DNA from: an uncultured bacterium
GTDB lineage: Bacteria; Desulfobacterota; Binatia; HRBIN30; CADEER01
Assembly: GCA_902826395.1 (NCBI GenBank)
Contig: CADEER010000016.1
Location: forward strand, 1 to 64,000
Reading direction: 5' to 3'
Length of the DNA: 64,000 nucleotides
A model generated the notes under the pieces. It was not told the origin of the DNA. It was given only the letters and a program-made list of their open reading frames with translations, and ran no database searches. Within the stretch, counting starts at the first letter, position 1. Every line of letters begins with the position of its first letter. The position numbers were made by a program, and so were the translations under genes. Below are positions 25,620 to 33,767 of the stretch, piece after piece.

Positions 25620-26018
25620 TCACGACGCGGCGGCCTGGATCTCCGCTCGGAGGTCGTCGGTGATCAGGCCGTCATTCGGACGGCGCATCCAGAACTGCCA
25701 CCAGGGGATCGCCTCGTTCTGCTTGCGTTGGAACGCCTGGATCGAGTTGACCAACACGGGATCGATCTTGCCGTCGATCTCGCCCATGAACTCCTTGAGA
25801 GTTGTGAGGTTGGTCTGGACCTCCTTCACGAGTGCTCGGTCTACCTTCTGGCTGAGAGCAGGCCCGTCGTAGTCCTTGATGGAGGCCTCGATGTCCGCTG
25901 CCGCGGCGCGGGCGCGGTCTTCGGTATTGGGCCCAGCGCAGCCGGTCGCCGAGACACAGACGAGGAGGGCGGCTGCCGCGAGGCTTCGCATCGAAAAGGG
26001 ACGGAGCATCGTGACCAT
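25620..26018 (-). CDS. Lipoprotein with peptidoglycan-binding-like motif
   Basis: 132 residues from MVTMLRPFSM, preceded by GAGAGG at 7 bases. A lipobox SATGC predicts an envelope lipoprotein. The mature part is helical, with IDGKIDPVLVNSIQAFQRKQN and DGLITDDLRAEIQAA. This G-x-I/L-D-x-x-x-x-x-x-I-x-x-F-Q pattern is that of PG_binding_1 domains, but interrupted, so binding is uncertain. It starts 11 bases downstream of the hisG stop and is probably co-transcribed with it, although a functional link to histidine synthesis is not obvious. Confidence 0.72.
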   Translation of the reverse strand: MVTMLRPFSMRSLAAAALLVCVSATGCAGPNTEDRARAAAADIEASIKDYDGPALSQKVDRALVKEVQTNLTTLKEFMGEIDGKIDPVLVNSIQAFQRKQNEAIPWWQFWMRRPNDGLITDDLRAEIQAAAS

Positions 26019-26029
26019 GGCGAGACCTC

Positions 26030-26905
26030 TCAAATGATCTTGTTGAGCGGGTATTCGATGATGCCCTCGGCCCCGGCTTTATGCAGATCGGGGATGAGGT
26101 CGCGGACGACGTGTTCGGCGATGACGCTCTCGACCGCGAACCAGTCGCTGCCGTAGAGCGGCGAGACGGTCGGCGAGGTGATGCTCGGGATCATCTTGAC
26201 GATCTGGTCGAGCACGGCCTTCGGTACGTTCATCTTCAGTCCGACCTTTGCCTCGGCCTGCATGGCGCCGTTCAACAGCATCGAAATCTGCTCGATCTTG
26301 GCGCGCTTCCAGGGATCGTCCCAAGCGGCGCGACTGGCGATGAGCTGTGGATTGGATTCGCAAATCTCGTGGATGATCTTCAAGCCGTGGGCGCGGATCG
26401 TGCTGCCGGTCTCGGTCACCTCTACGATCGCGTCGACCAGGCCCTGCGCGACCTTGGCCTCGGTGGCGCCCCACGAGAACTCGACCGTGACGTCGACACC
26501 GTGTTCCGCGAAGTAGCGCTTCGTGAGGCCGACCATCTCGGTAGCGATGCGCTTGCCCTGCAGTTGCGACAGGTCGGTGACCGGCGAGTCGCCGTTCACG
26601 ACCACCACCCAACGGGTCGGTCGCATGCTCGCCTTCGAGTAGACGAAGTCGGCGACGACATGGATGTCGGACTCGTTCTCGAGCGTCCAGTCCTTGCCCG
26701 TGATCCCGGCGTCGAGAGAGCCCCCTTCGACGTAGCGCGACATCTCCTGTGGCCGCGCCAGTACGCAGCGCAGTTGGTCGTCGTCGACGCTCGGGAAATA
26801 GCTGCGGCTGCCGCCGTCGATCTTCCAACCAGAGCGACGGAACAACTCGATCGTGGCCTTCTCCAGGCTGCCTTTGGGAATTCCGAAAGTGAGTTGCTGT
26901 GACAT
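26030..26905 (-). CDS. hisG: ATP phosphoribosyltransferase, long form
   Basis: First enzyme of histidine biosynthesis, joining ATP and PRPP. The 291 residues fit the long HisG form, with catalytic domains I-II and a C-terminal ACT-like regulatory domain (about 215-291) for histidine feedback, so no HisZ is needed. Signals: [62 protein letters not shown] (PRPP loop), [24 protein letters not shown]. It is not within a his operon; only a lipoprotein gene follows. MGRS four codons upstream is an alternative start. Confidence 0.95.
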   Translation of the reverse strand: MSQQLTFGIPKGSLEKATIELFRRSGWKIDGGSRSYFPSVDDDQLRCVLARPQEMSRYVEGGSLDAGITGKDWTLENESDIHVVADFVYSKASMRPTRWVVVVNGDSPVTDLSQLQGKRIATEMVGLTKRYFAEHGVDVTVEFSWGATEAKVAQGLVDAIVEVTETGSTIRAHGLKIIHEICESNPQLIASRAAWDDPWKRAKIEQISMLLNGAMQAEAKVGLKMNVPKAVLDQIVKMIPSITSPTVSPLYGSDWFAVESVIAEHVVRDLIPDLHKAGAEGIIEYPLNKII

Positions 26906-27041
26906 CGATCTACCCATCTCGCACTTTCAGCGCGCCCTGTGAGGAGGGGGCGCGCGCAGCGGTTCAGAATAGAGGCGGCTACCACAGGGGGCCGGCGCTG
27001 GCAACGCGAGTGCGGGCGATGAATCGACGGTCGTTGACGCC

Positions 27042-27079
27042 GCGGTACAGGGCGCCGCGGTGTCGGCGCCCTGTACCGC
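27042..27079. repeat. Perfect 15-base inverted repeat upstream of lpxD
   Basis: GCGGTACAGGGCGCC and its exact complement flank an 8-base loop and end 27 bases before the lpxD start codon. There is no T-run on either side, so it is not a standard intrinsic terminator. It may be a leader hairpin or a protein-binding palindrome. The rest of the 201-base spacer between hisG and lpxD shows no gene. Confidence 0.8.
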
Positions 27080-27106
27080 CTACTCCGAGTGCGCTAGTTC
27101 TGCACC

Positions 27107-28138
27107 ATGCGGCTCGACGAGATCGCGCGCGCCCTCGATTGCGAGCTGCGCGGCGCGCCCGATACCGAGATCGTGCGCGTCTGGCCGATCGAGACGGCTG
27201 CCGCGGGCGATCTGTCGTTCGTGGCCAATCCGCGCTACCGGCGCTATCTATCGACGACACAGGCGAGCGCGCTGATCGTGGCACCGGACCTCGATGATCT
27301 CGACGTCCCGACGCTTCGCACCACCGAGCCGTACCTCGCCTTCGCGAGGGCATTGAGGCTCTTCTACGTGGCGCCTCCGCGGCAGGAGGGAATTCACGCG
27401 ACCGCGGTGATTGCCGGAGATGCGCAAATCGGGGCAGGGGCATCGATCGGACCGCACGCCGTCGTCGAGGGCGGCGTGCGCATCGGCACCGATGCCACAA
27501 TCGCCTCCGGCGTCACCATCTGTCACGGCGCCGTTATCGGTGACCGGTTCACCGCCTATCCCCGCGTGACGGTGCGCGAGGCGGTTCGCATCGGCAACGA
27601 CGTCATCCTGCACGCTGGCGCTGTGATCGGATCCGACGGCTTCGGGTATGTGCCGAGCGCAGCGGGTGTACTCGAGAAGATCGTGCAGGGCGGCACGGTG
27701 ATCCTTGGAGACGAGGTCGAGGTCGGCGCCAACGCCACCATCGACCGCGCGACGGTGGGTGCGACGGTGGTGGGTCGAGGATCCAAGATCGACAATCTGG
27801 TGCAGATCGGGCACGGCTGCGAGATCGGCGAGTTCTCGGTACTGGCTGCGCAGACCGGCCTGGCGGGGAGCACGCGTGTCGGGTCGTGGGTGCAGATGGG
27901 CGGCCAGACTGGAACAACTGGCCACCTGACGATCGGCGACCTGAGTCGGCTGGCCGCGCGAACCGGCGTAGTCAGCGACATTGCTCCGGGCTCTGTAGTC
28001 GGCGGGTATCCGGCGGTTCCGATCGAGGCGTGGCGGCGTTCTCGGGTGTTGTTGAACAAGCTGGGCGACGTCCTGCGTCGGTTGAGGAGGCTGGAAAAGG
28101 CCCTCGGCGCCGACGAAGACAGCGCTCCGTCGCCTTGA
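27107..28138 (+). CDS. lpxD: UDP-3-O-(3-hydroxyacyl)glucosamine N-acyltransferase
   Basis: Third enzyme of lipid A synthesis; it transfers a 3-hydroxyacyl chain from acyl carrier protein to the glucosamine amine. The 343 residues have the usual layout: an N-terminal uridine-binding domain (ARALDCELRGAPD, DLSFVANPRYRRYL), a left-handed beta-helix of hexapeptide repeats (about 100-300), and a C-terminal helix. The catalytic His lies in NLVQIGHGCEIGE. GFGYVPSAAGVLEKIVQGG is the family loop. The acyl-donor carrier acpP is encoded about 0.9 kb downstream. It shows that the organism makes lipid A. Confidence 0.96.
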   Translation: MRLDEIARALDCELRGAPDTEIVRVWPIETAAAGDLSFVANPRYRRYLSTTQASALIVAPDLDDLDVPTLRTTEPYLAFARALRLFYVAPPRQEGIHATAVIAGDAQIGAGASIGPHAVVEGGVRIGTDATIASGVTICHGAVIGDRFTAYPRVTVREAVRIGNDVILHAGAVIGSDGFGYVPSAAGVLEKIVQGGTVILGDEVEVGANATIDRATVGATVVGRGSKIDNLVQIGHGCEIGEFSVLAAQTGLAGSTRVGSWVQMGGQTGTTGHLTIGDLSRLAARTGVVSDIAPGSVVGGYPAVPIEAWRRSRVLLNKLGDVLRRLRRLEKALGADEDSAPSP

Positions 28139-28188
28139 TTTCGCCATTGTTCACGGGTAGCTTCCCAGCGATTCGAGGTGACGCGCAC

Positions 28189-28722
28189 ATGAAAATTCGC
28201 GTCCGAGATGTCGGCGAAATACCGGAGGAGGTCGAGTTTGAGCAGGATACGTCGGAGCTGAACCCGAGACTGGAGAAGGGGACGAGCCGCGATTACGAGT
28301 GCCGGGTTCCGGCGCGCGTAGGCATGACCCAATATCGAACCGGTCGGGACCTCTTCTTCGACGGCGACCTCGAGACGACGATTGTCGGGCGCTGCGCCCG
28401 CTGTTTGGAGGAGTACGAGCTCCCGGTCTCGACGCCATTCCGCTATCTGCTGGCGCCGCGCGGCGACCAGGTGGCCGGGAGCGCGGGCGAAGACGCCGAG
28501 ATCAGTGTCTACGAAGGGGAGGAGGTCGATCTGGCGCCGTTGATCTTCGAACGGATCCTCCTCAGCCTGCCGACCACGCCTCTCTGTAACGAGCAATGCC
28601 GCGGACTGTGTCCGCGTTGCGGAATCAACTTGAACGAAAGCGAGTGTAACTGCCCAGCCAGCGAGGGCGACCCGAGGATGGCGATCTTTCGCACCTTGCG
28701 GGTCGACCGCATCGACGGCTGA
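28189..28722 (+). CDS. YceD/DUF177 family protein (large-ribosomal-subunit 23S-linked factor)
   Basis: 177 residues from MKIRVRDVGEIPEE with GAGGTG upstream. The DUF177 core is visible: CARCLEEYELPVSTPFRYLL, YEGEEVDLAPLIFERILLSLP. The tail has a four-plus-Cys cluster, CNEQCRGLCPRCGINLNESECNC, suggesting a zinc or other metal site. In many bacteria this gene directly precedes rpmF and is needed for normal 23S rRNA accumulation. The same arrangement is seen here with a 29-base gap. It is probably co-transcribed with rpmF and acpP. Confidence 0.9.
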   Translation: MKIRVRDVGEIPEEVEFEQDTSELNPRLEKGTSRDYECRVPARVGMTQYRTGRDLFFDGDLETTIVGRCARCLEEYELPVSTPFRYLLAPRGDQVAGSAGEDAEISVYEGEEVDLAPLIFERILLSLPTTPLCNEQCRGLCPRCGINLNESECNCPASEGDPRMAIFRTLRVDRIDG

Positions 28723-28751
28723 TCGGTTGCTCTCGACGGGAGTAGGGTCCA

Positions 28752-28931
28752 ATGCCGGTACCGAAACGTAGAACGTCCACTTCGAAGAAGAACAAGCGCC
28801 GCGCCCACGATTCGCTGACGGCGACGGAAACGACGGCTTGTCCGGATTGCGGCGAGCGCACGCTTCGTCATCGCGCCTGCCCGCACTGCGGACTGTATCG
28901 CGGGCGGCAGGTCGTGGAAGTCGAAGAGTGA
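28752..28931 (+). CDS. rpmF: Ribosomal protein bL32
   Basis: 59 residues. MPVPKRRTSTSKKNKRRAHD is the standard bL32 start. Four Cys (CPDC at 30/33 and CPHC at 43/46) form the zinc-binding C+ type of this ribosomal protein. It belongs to the large subunit near the peptide exit side. It sits 29 bases after the DUF177 gene, the usual neighbour. It is followed 80 bases later by acpP, whereas many genomes place plsX-fabH-fabD-fabG in between. Confidence 0.96.
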   Translation: MPVPKRRTSTSKKNKRRAHDSLTATETTACPDCGERTLRHRACPHCGLYRGRQVVEVEE

Positions 28932-29011
28932 CGGGTAGCGAGGTGTCGGGCGTCGGAGGGACGCCGGCGCCGCTCGCCGCAGCAGCTCGCTAAAAGAGGA
29001 GGATCGAGGGG

Positions 29012-29251
29012 ATGGCGTCAGACGTTGAAGCGAAGGTCAGGGAGATCGTTTGCGAGCAACTAGGCGTGAGCGAGGGGGACGTCACTCTCGACGCCTCGTT
29101 CCTCGAGGATCTCGGCGCTGATTCACTCGACATCGTCGAGCTCGTGATGGCGCTCGAGGAAGCGTACGACATGGAGATCTCGGACGAGCAGGTCGAGAAG
29201 ATCCGCACCGTTCAGGACGTCGTCTCCTACATCGAAGCGCAGCAGGGCTGA
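29012..29251 (+). CDS. acpP: Acyl carrier protein
   Basis: 79-residue acidic four-helix carrier for fatty-acid and lipid A synthesis. The phosphopantetheine attachment site is Ser38 in [21 protein letters not shown]. An AGAGGAGG ribosome site precedes the ATG. It supplies acyl chains for LpxD, encoded upstream. Its 3' end lies 25 bases from the convergent nadB stop. Confidence 0.97.
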   Translation: MASDVEAKVREIVCEQLGVSEGDVTLDASFLEDLGADSLDIVELVMALEEAYDMEISDEQVEKIRTVQDVVSYIEAQQG

Positions 29252-29276
29252 GACACGACGGAGCCGCCGAGCGGCT

Positions 29277-30935
29277 TCAGGATCCGCCGGGACGGGCGCC
29301 TCGCCTCTGCAGCGAGGCGAGGAACTGACCGTCGAGATGAAACGGCTCGGCGCGTCGCAGTACCGTGTCGACCGGAGCGTGCGCGGTTCCGGGATAGTCG
29401 ATGTTGTAGTGGAGGCCGCGGCTCTCGCGGCGCTTGATGGCCGAGCAGATGATGAGCTCGGCGACGACGGCGAGGTTGCGCAGCTCGATCAGGTCGCCCG
29501 TCACGGTGAAATCCCAGTAGTACTGACGGATTTCCTCGCGCAGCGCGCTGATGCGCTGGTGGGCGCGCGCCAGTCGGCGATTCGAGCGGACGATGCCGAC
29601 GTAGTTCCACATGAAGCGGCGAATCTCTTCCCACGTCTGGGTCACGACGACCGATTCGTCGCTGTCGACCGCCTGGCCCGGGTTCCACGGCGGCAGCGGC
29701 GGGGGCACCGCGGCCCGCTCGGCGATCAACCGAACAGCGTGATTGGCGGCACGGGTGCCGAAGACGATCGCCTCGAGCAGCGAATTCGACGCGAGCCGAT
29801 TGGCGCCGTGTAGCCCCGTCATGCTGACTTCGCCGGCTGCGTAGAGGCGGCGGATCGGCGTTGCGCCGTCGAGATCGGTCATGACCCCGCCGCAGCAGTA
29901 GTGGGCGGCTGGGACGACCGGGATCGGCGTGGTGGCGATGTCGATGCCGAAGCCGAGGCAGCGCTCGTAGATGGTGGGGAAGCGGCGTCGCAGGAAGTCG
30001 GCGTCGCGGTGGGAGATGTCGAGCAACACGTTCTCGTAGCCGTGCATCTTCATCTCACTGTCGATCGCGCGCGCGACGACATCGCGCGGCGCCAGCTCGG
30101 CGTCGGGATGATATGCGTGCATGAACGGCGCCCCGTCCGGACGCCGCAAAATCGCGCCCTCGCCGCGCAGTGCCTCACTGACCAGAAACGACTTGGCGTG
30201 CGGGTGATAGAGGCAGGTCGGGTGGAACTGGATGAACTCCATGTTGGCGATCGGCGCGCCCGCCCGATACGCCATCGCAATGCCGTCGCCACTCGCGATG
30301 TCGGGATTCGATGTGTAGAGGTACACCTTGCCTGCGCCCCCCGCCGCCAACAGCGTGGCGCGTGCAGCGATCGTGGTGACGCGGTTCGCCTGCCGATCGA
30401 ACACGTAAGCGCCCCAGCAATCGTCCTCGCCGGTGAGCGGGTCGAGTTTGCGCTGGGTAATGAGGTCGATCGCCATGTGGTGCTCGAGGACGCGGATCCG
30501 CGGTTCGTTGCGCACCGCATCGGTCAGGGCTCGCATGATCTCGGACCCGGTGGCGTCGGATGCGTGCAGGATGCGCCGATGTCGGTGACCGCCTTCCATG
30601 CCGAGGTCGTAGTCCTCGCCGCCTTCCTCGTCGCGCGAGAAGCGGGTTCCCATCTCGATTAGATCGCGGATCCGGTCGGGACCCTCGCGTACCACCAGCT
30701 CGACGGTCGACGGTTTGCAGAGACCTGCGCCCGCGCGAATCGTGTCTTCGACGTGCGAGGCGAACGAATCGTCGGCGCTCCACACCGAGGCGATGCCACC
30801 TTGCGCATACGCCGTGGCACTCTCCGGAAGCCGATCCTTGTTGAGCACGATGACGGTTGCGCCGGAACGGGCGACGCGCAGAGCGAAGGAAAGGCCCGCC
30901 AGACCGCCGCCGATGACCAAACAGTCGGCTTCCAT
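29277..30935 (-). CDS. nadB: L-aspartate oxidase
   Basis: FAD enzyme turning L-aspartate to iminoaspartate, the first step of de novo NAD synthesis. 552 residues from MEADCLVIGGGLAG; the frame is open 26 codons earlier without a better start. FAD-binding GGGLAG is at the N-terminus. Other signals are TAYAQGGIASVWSADDS, RRILHASDATG, FIQFHPTCLYHP and VVPAAHYCCGGVMTDLDG, plus the C-terminal helical domain with RREIRQYYWDF-like sequence. The partner nadA is not adjacent. It diverges from the lytic transglycosylase gene. Confidence 0.95.
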   Translation of the reverse strand: MEADCLVIGGGLAGLSFALRVARSGATVIVLNKDRLPESATAYAQGGIASVWSADDSFASHVEDTIRAGAGLCKPSTVELVVREGPDRIRDLIEMGTRFSRDEEGGEDYDLGMEGGHRHRRILHASDATGSEIMRALTDAVRNEPRIRVLEHHMAIDLITQRKLDPLTGEDDCWGAYVFDRQANRVTTIAARATLLAAGGAGKVYLYTSNPDIASGDGIAMAYRAGAPIANMEFIQFHPTCLYHPHAKSFLVSEALRGEGAILRRPDGAPFMHAYHPDAELAPRDVVARAIDSEMKMHGYENVLLDISHRDADFLRRRFPTIYERCLGFGIDIATTPIPVVPAAHYCCGGVMTDLDGATPIRRLYAAGEVSMTGLHGANRLASNSLLEAIVFGTRAANHAVRLIAERAAVPPPLPPWNPGQAVDSDESVVVTQTWEEIRRFMWNYVGIVRSNRRLARAHQRISALREEIRQYYWDFTVTGDLIELRNLAVVAELIICSAIKRRESRGLHYNIDYPGTAHAPVDTVLRRAEPFHLDGQFLASLQRRGARPGGS

Positions 30936-31059
30936 TGGCTGGGGCTTTAGCGCCCTCGATCCGGCCGAGCAAGGAGGGCAACGCTCCGTTGGGGCTCGCG
31001 CGGCGGATGGCAAAATTCTCGATTGACCGGGCTACCGGTTGAACGTATCCTCCCCGGCG

Positions 31060-31653
31060 ATGCGTTCGGTACTGGTTGGGTTGGGTGTTCTGGCGGCGCT
31101 GACTTTGCCGGCGGTGGTGAATGCGGAAATCTTCATGTACCGCGCGCCCGACGGCTCGGTTCACTTTAGCAACGCACCGGCCAAAGCGGGTTACAAACGC
31201 TACCCCAGGCAATTCGGATTCGGTTCGGGCGCGCCGATGCGCGTCGTCGATCGACCGCACCATTCGTCGTTCGATTCGATTATCAACGATGTGGCAGGCA
31301 GGCGCGGCGTCGACCCGGCATTGGTGAAGGCGGTCATCCGTGCAGAGTCCGGCTTCGTTCCGACGGCCCGCTCCCCGAAAGGGGCACTCGGCTTGATGCA
31401 GTTGATGCCGGCGACGGCGCGCATGCACAAGGTGTGGCACGCGTTCGACCCCTCGCAGAACATCGAGGGTGGAGTGAAGCACTTGCGGATGTTGCTCGAC
31501 AAGTATCGGGGCAACGTCCGGCTGGCTCTTGCAGCCTACAACGCGGGTCACGGGGCGGTCGAGAAATACGGCGGCGTGCCTCCGTACAAAGAGACGGTCG
31601 AATACATTCAGCGCGTCACCAGTTACCAGCGGCACTACCGCGCGCACTTCTGA
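31060..31653 (+). CDS. Periplasmic lytic transglycosylase (SLT domain, DUF4124-like N-terminus)
   Basis: 197 residues with a signal peptide to VVNA. The first mature segment, EIFMYRAPDGSVHFSNAPA, is a DUF4124-like beta module. The SLT domain follows (about 80-195): catalytic Glu in VKAVIRAESGFVPTARSPKGALGLMQLMPATA and the C-terminal AAYNAGHGAVEKYGG. It cleaves the MurNAc-GlcNAc bond of peptidoglycan with 1,6-anhydro ring formation. It probably shares a transcript with pgsA, whose GTG start lies 11 bases after its stop. Confidence 0.92.
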   Translation: MRSVLVGLGVLAALTLPAVVNAEIFMYRAPDGSVHFSNAPAKAGYKRYPRQFGFGSGAPMRVVDRPHHSSFDSIINDVAGRRGVDPALVKAVIRAESGFVPTARSPKGALGLMQLMPATARMHKVWHAFDPSQNIEGGVKHLRMLLDKYRGNVRLALAAYNAGHGAVEKYGGVPPYKETVEYIQRVTSYQRHYRAHF

Positions 31654-31663
31654 GGATTGCCCG

Positions 31664-32245
31664 GTGGCTGCCGCGCGGCCGCTGGCGGCGTCGCCGCTGA
31701 ACGCGGCCAACCTCATCACCGGATTTCGGATCGCGCTCGTCCCGCTGCTGATCTATCTGCTGGTCGAAGACACGCCGCGATCATCTCTGCTCGCCGGCCT
31801 GACGTTCTTCGTCGCGTGCTTGAGCGACTTCTTCGATGGCTACCTGGCGCGCCGGCACGGACTCGGGACCGACGTGGGGAAGTTCCTCGATCCGCTCGCG
31901 GACAAACTGCTGGTCGTTTCGGCTCTGATCATGCTCGCGGCCATGGAAGACCCGCGCGTGCCGGCGTGGCTGGTCGCGGCGATTGCCGGTCGCGAGCTGG
32001 CAGTGACCGCGCTGCGCATCGTCGCATTGCAGCGCGGTGTCGTCATCGAAGCCGACCAGCTGGGCAAGTACAAGACGATCTATCAGATGTTTGCCCTGCA
32101 CGGACTGCTGCTGCATTACCCGTTTGCCGGCGTCGACTTCCAATCGGCGGGGACGTGCTTTCTCTGGGTGTCCGCCGCGCTCGGCTTCTGGTCGGCTGGA
32201 GTCTACTACTGGCGCGTCATGCGCCTCGCCCCTGCGGCGGTATAG
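31664..32245 (+). CDS. pgsA: CDP-diacylglycerol-glycerol-3-phosphate 3-phosphatidyltransferase
   Basis: Inner-membrane enzyme forming phosphatidylglycerol phosphate from CDP-diacylglycerol. 193 residues from GTG at 31664 with GAGGA 8 bases upstream. The N-terminus NAANLITGFRIALVPLLIYLL and the CDP-alcohol phosphotransferase motif DFFDGYLARRHGLGTDVGKF...DPLADK are complete, with the aspartates that bind the two metals. Several hydrophobic helices span the protein, and KYKTIYQM is also typical. It lies downstream of the transglycosylase gene in one unit. Confidence 0.94.
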   Translation: MAAARPLAASPLNAANLITGFRIALVPLLIYLLVEDTPRSSLLAGLTFFVACLSDFFDGYLARRHGLGTDVGKFLDPLADKLLVVSALIMLAAMEDPRVPAWLVAAIAGRELAVTALRIVALQRGVVIEADQLGKYKTIYQMFALHGLLLHYPFAGVDFQSAGTCFLWVSAALGFWSAGVYYWRVMRLAPAAV

Positions 32246-32263
32246 CGCCTGTCGAGAGATCCC

Positions 32264-32584
32264 TCAGGGCAGGGGCGCCATGAACACGAGCAAGCGCAAT
32301 CGGCCCGGTCCGGGATTGGCGACGCCGTGCGCTTCCCCACCAACCGCCAGGGCGGCGCTGCCGGCCGGTAGTGAACGCGAGTCGGCGCCGATGCGGATTT
32401 CGGCTCGCCCCTCGAGTACGTAGTACACTTTGTCGGAGCCTGCGTGGACGTGCGCGTCCTGCGATTGCCCGGGCTCCAGGCAGTAGACGTCGCAGAACAT
32501 GCGCTCCGTCTGGAACACGTTGTTCTTTTTCATTTTGCCGTCGGCGAATGCCGACAGCGCCCCTACATCGCGAAACAGCTCCAT
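32264..32584 (-). CDS. Small cupin-domain protein
   Basis: 106 residues, one cupin barrel. Motif 1 appears as GQSQDAHVHAGSDKVYYVLEG, with the His and Glu-type metal ligands partly kept, and motif 2 as PAGSAALAVGGEAHGVANPG, with a His. It probably binds a metal; the substrate is unknown. The N-terminus MELFRDVGALSAFADGKMKKNNVFQ is a conserved-looking extension. It is convergent with pgsA and lies 21 bases downstream of the membrane-protein gene, likely in one unit. Confidence 0.82.
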   Translation of the reverse strand: MELFRDVGALSAFADGKMKKNNVFQTERMFCDVYCLEPGQSQDAHVHAGSDKVYYVLEGRAEIRIGADSRSLPAGSAALAVGGEAHGVANPGPGRLRLLVFMAPLP

Positions 32585-32605
32585 TGGGCACCTCGATCTG
32601 CGCGT

Positions 32606-33073
32606 CTACATCGAGACCGCGATCCAGACGATGAGCGAGCACAGCACCAACACGAGACTCGCCACGACCTGAATGCGGGTCAGTACCGAAGCAACCCAGG
32701 CGGCATCGGGCGCCTCGCCGATCTCGACTTTGCCGACCAGCCGATTGCCGAGTCCGAAGGCTAGGTAGGATGCAACGATGATCAGGGCAAACGTCACCAG
32801 CAGCTTCCAGAACAGCATGGTGCCCATGACGACGAAGAACTTCTCGCGTAGCGCATCCTTGATCGATGTGAGGGCGAACGCGCCGCTCATGATCATCACT
32901 CCCAGCACGGCGATGCTGAACGGATCGTACACCTTCATAGCCTTGGCGGCGCGCGCCATGCGCCGGCCCGGGTCGGGTTCGGCGCGTGCCCGCGGGATGT
33001 AGTACACCGCGATCGCGAAGGTCGCGGCGGCGTACAAGAGTAGGGAAATCACGTGGATCCAGGGATAGGTCAT
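32606..33073 (-). CDS. Four-helix inner-membrane protein (CopD-like)
   Basis: 155 residues with about four hydrophobic segments: HVISLLLYAAATFAIAVYYI, IAVLGVMIMSGAFALTSI, FFVVMGTMLFWKLLVTFALI and a C-terminal VASLVLVLCSLIVWIAV. The spacing resembles small CopD/DUF-type membrane proteins, but the conserved His pairs of haem-binding relatives are limited to one near the N-terminus (PWIHVI). The function is unknown. It is transcribed away from nuoB, separated by 151 bases. Confidence 0.68.
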   Translation of the reverse strand: MTYPWIHVISLLLYAAATFAIAVYYIPRARAEPDPGRRMARAAKAMKVYDPFSIAVLGVMIMSGAFALTSIKDALREKFFVVMGTMLFWKLLVTFALIIVASYLAFGLGNRLVGKVEIGEAPDAAWVASVLTRIQVVASLVLVLCSLIVWIAVSM

Positions 33074-33171
33074 GTTGGCTCCGCGCCGCGTGACGTCGGG
33101 ATGTATCGCGACCCGAAGGCAATTGCCACGCCACCAAGGGCTTGCGCACTCGTGGTGATTGCCCGGCCGCG

Positions 33172-33200
33172 TTGACTACCCGGTGGCTTGCGAATAAGCA
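33172..33200 (+). promoter_or_regulatory. Possible sigma-70-type promoter for nuoBFG
   Basis: TTGACT is followed after 17 bases by TAAGCA, which is weak. The site lies 25 bases upstream of the nuoB start, in the 151-base spacer between divergent genes. The -35 box is good and the -10 box is poor, so this is a suggestion only. Confidence 0.3.
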
Positions 33201-33224
33201 GGAACCCTCTACAGTTGGCGAACG

Positions 33225-33749
33225 ATGGAGCTCAGAAGTATCTCCAAGACCGAGGGCGGTGAGGCGCTCCTGGAAGACAGCGTGATCCTCACCACCGTGG
33301 ACAAGGCGGTCGGCTGGGCGCGCAAGTATTCGCTGTTTCCATATCCGTTCGCGACCGCTTGTTGTGCGATGGAGTTCATGTCGCTGTCGATGTCACCGTA
33401 CGACATCGACCGCTTTGGCGCCCTGCTGCCTCGGTTCACGCCGCGCCAGGCCGATCTCCTGATGGTGATTGGCACGGTCACGTGCCGACAGGCACCGATT
33501 CTCAAGCGCGTGTACGAGCAGATGGCCGAGCCGAAGTGGGTCATGTCGTTTGGCGCGTGCGCGTCGACCGGCGGATTCTACGACAACTACACGACCGTTC
33601 CGGGAATCGATCGCATCATTCCCGTCGACGTCTACGTGCCCGGGTGTCCGCCGCGACCGGAATCCGTCCTCGACGGACTGATGGCTTTGCAGCGCAAAAT
33701 CCAAGGCCAGAAGCAGAAGCTCGCGGCCGAAGTCTCCGAGCCCGTCTGA
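33225..33749 (+). CDS. nuoB: NADH-quinone oxidoreductase subunit B
   Basis: Complex I subunit holding the terminal [4Fe-4S] cluster N2 next to the quinone site. 174 residues. The ligand Cys are in FATACCAMEFMSLSM (tandem Cys pair), GTVTCRQAPILK and VPGCPPRPESVLDGL, all intact. The tandem Cys and the PYDIDRFG loop are diagnostic. It is unusual that subunits C, D, H and I do not follow; the next gene is nuoF, 18 bases on. It is the first gene of a four-gene unit. Confidence 0.95.
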   Translation: MELRSISKTEGGEALLEDSVILTTVDKAVGWARKYSLFPYPFATACCAMEFMSLSMSPYDIDRFGALLPRFTPRQADLLMVIGTVTCRQAPILKRVYEQMAEPKWVMSFGACASTGGFYDNYTTVPGIDRIIPVDVYVPGCPPRPESVLDGLMALQRKIQGQKQKLAAEVSEPV

Positions 33750-33767
33750 GCCTAGCCCGCGCGGCCC

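Noticed and set aside
27556-28752. 398-codon minus-strand open frame opposite lpxD and yceD
   Set aside because: It is a shadow of two conserved plus-strand genes with clear motifs.
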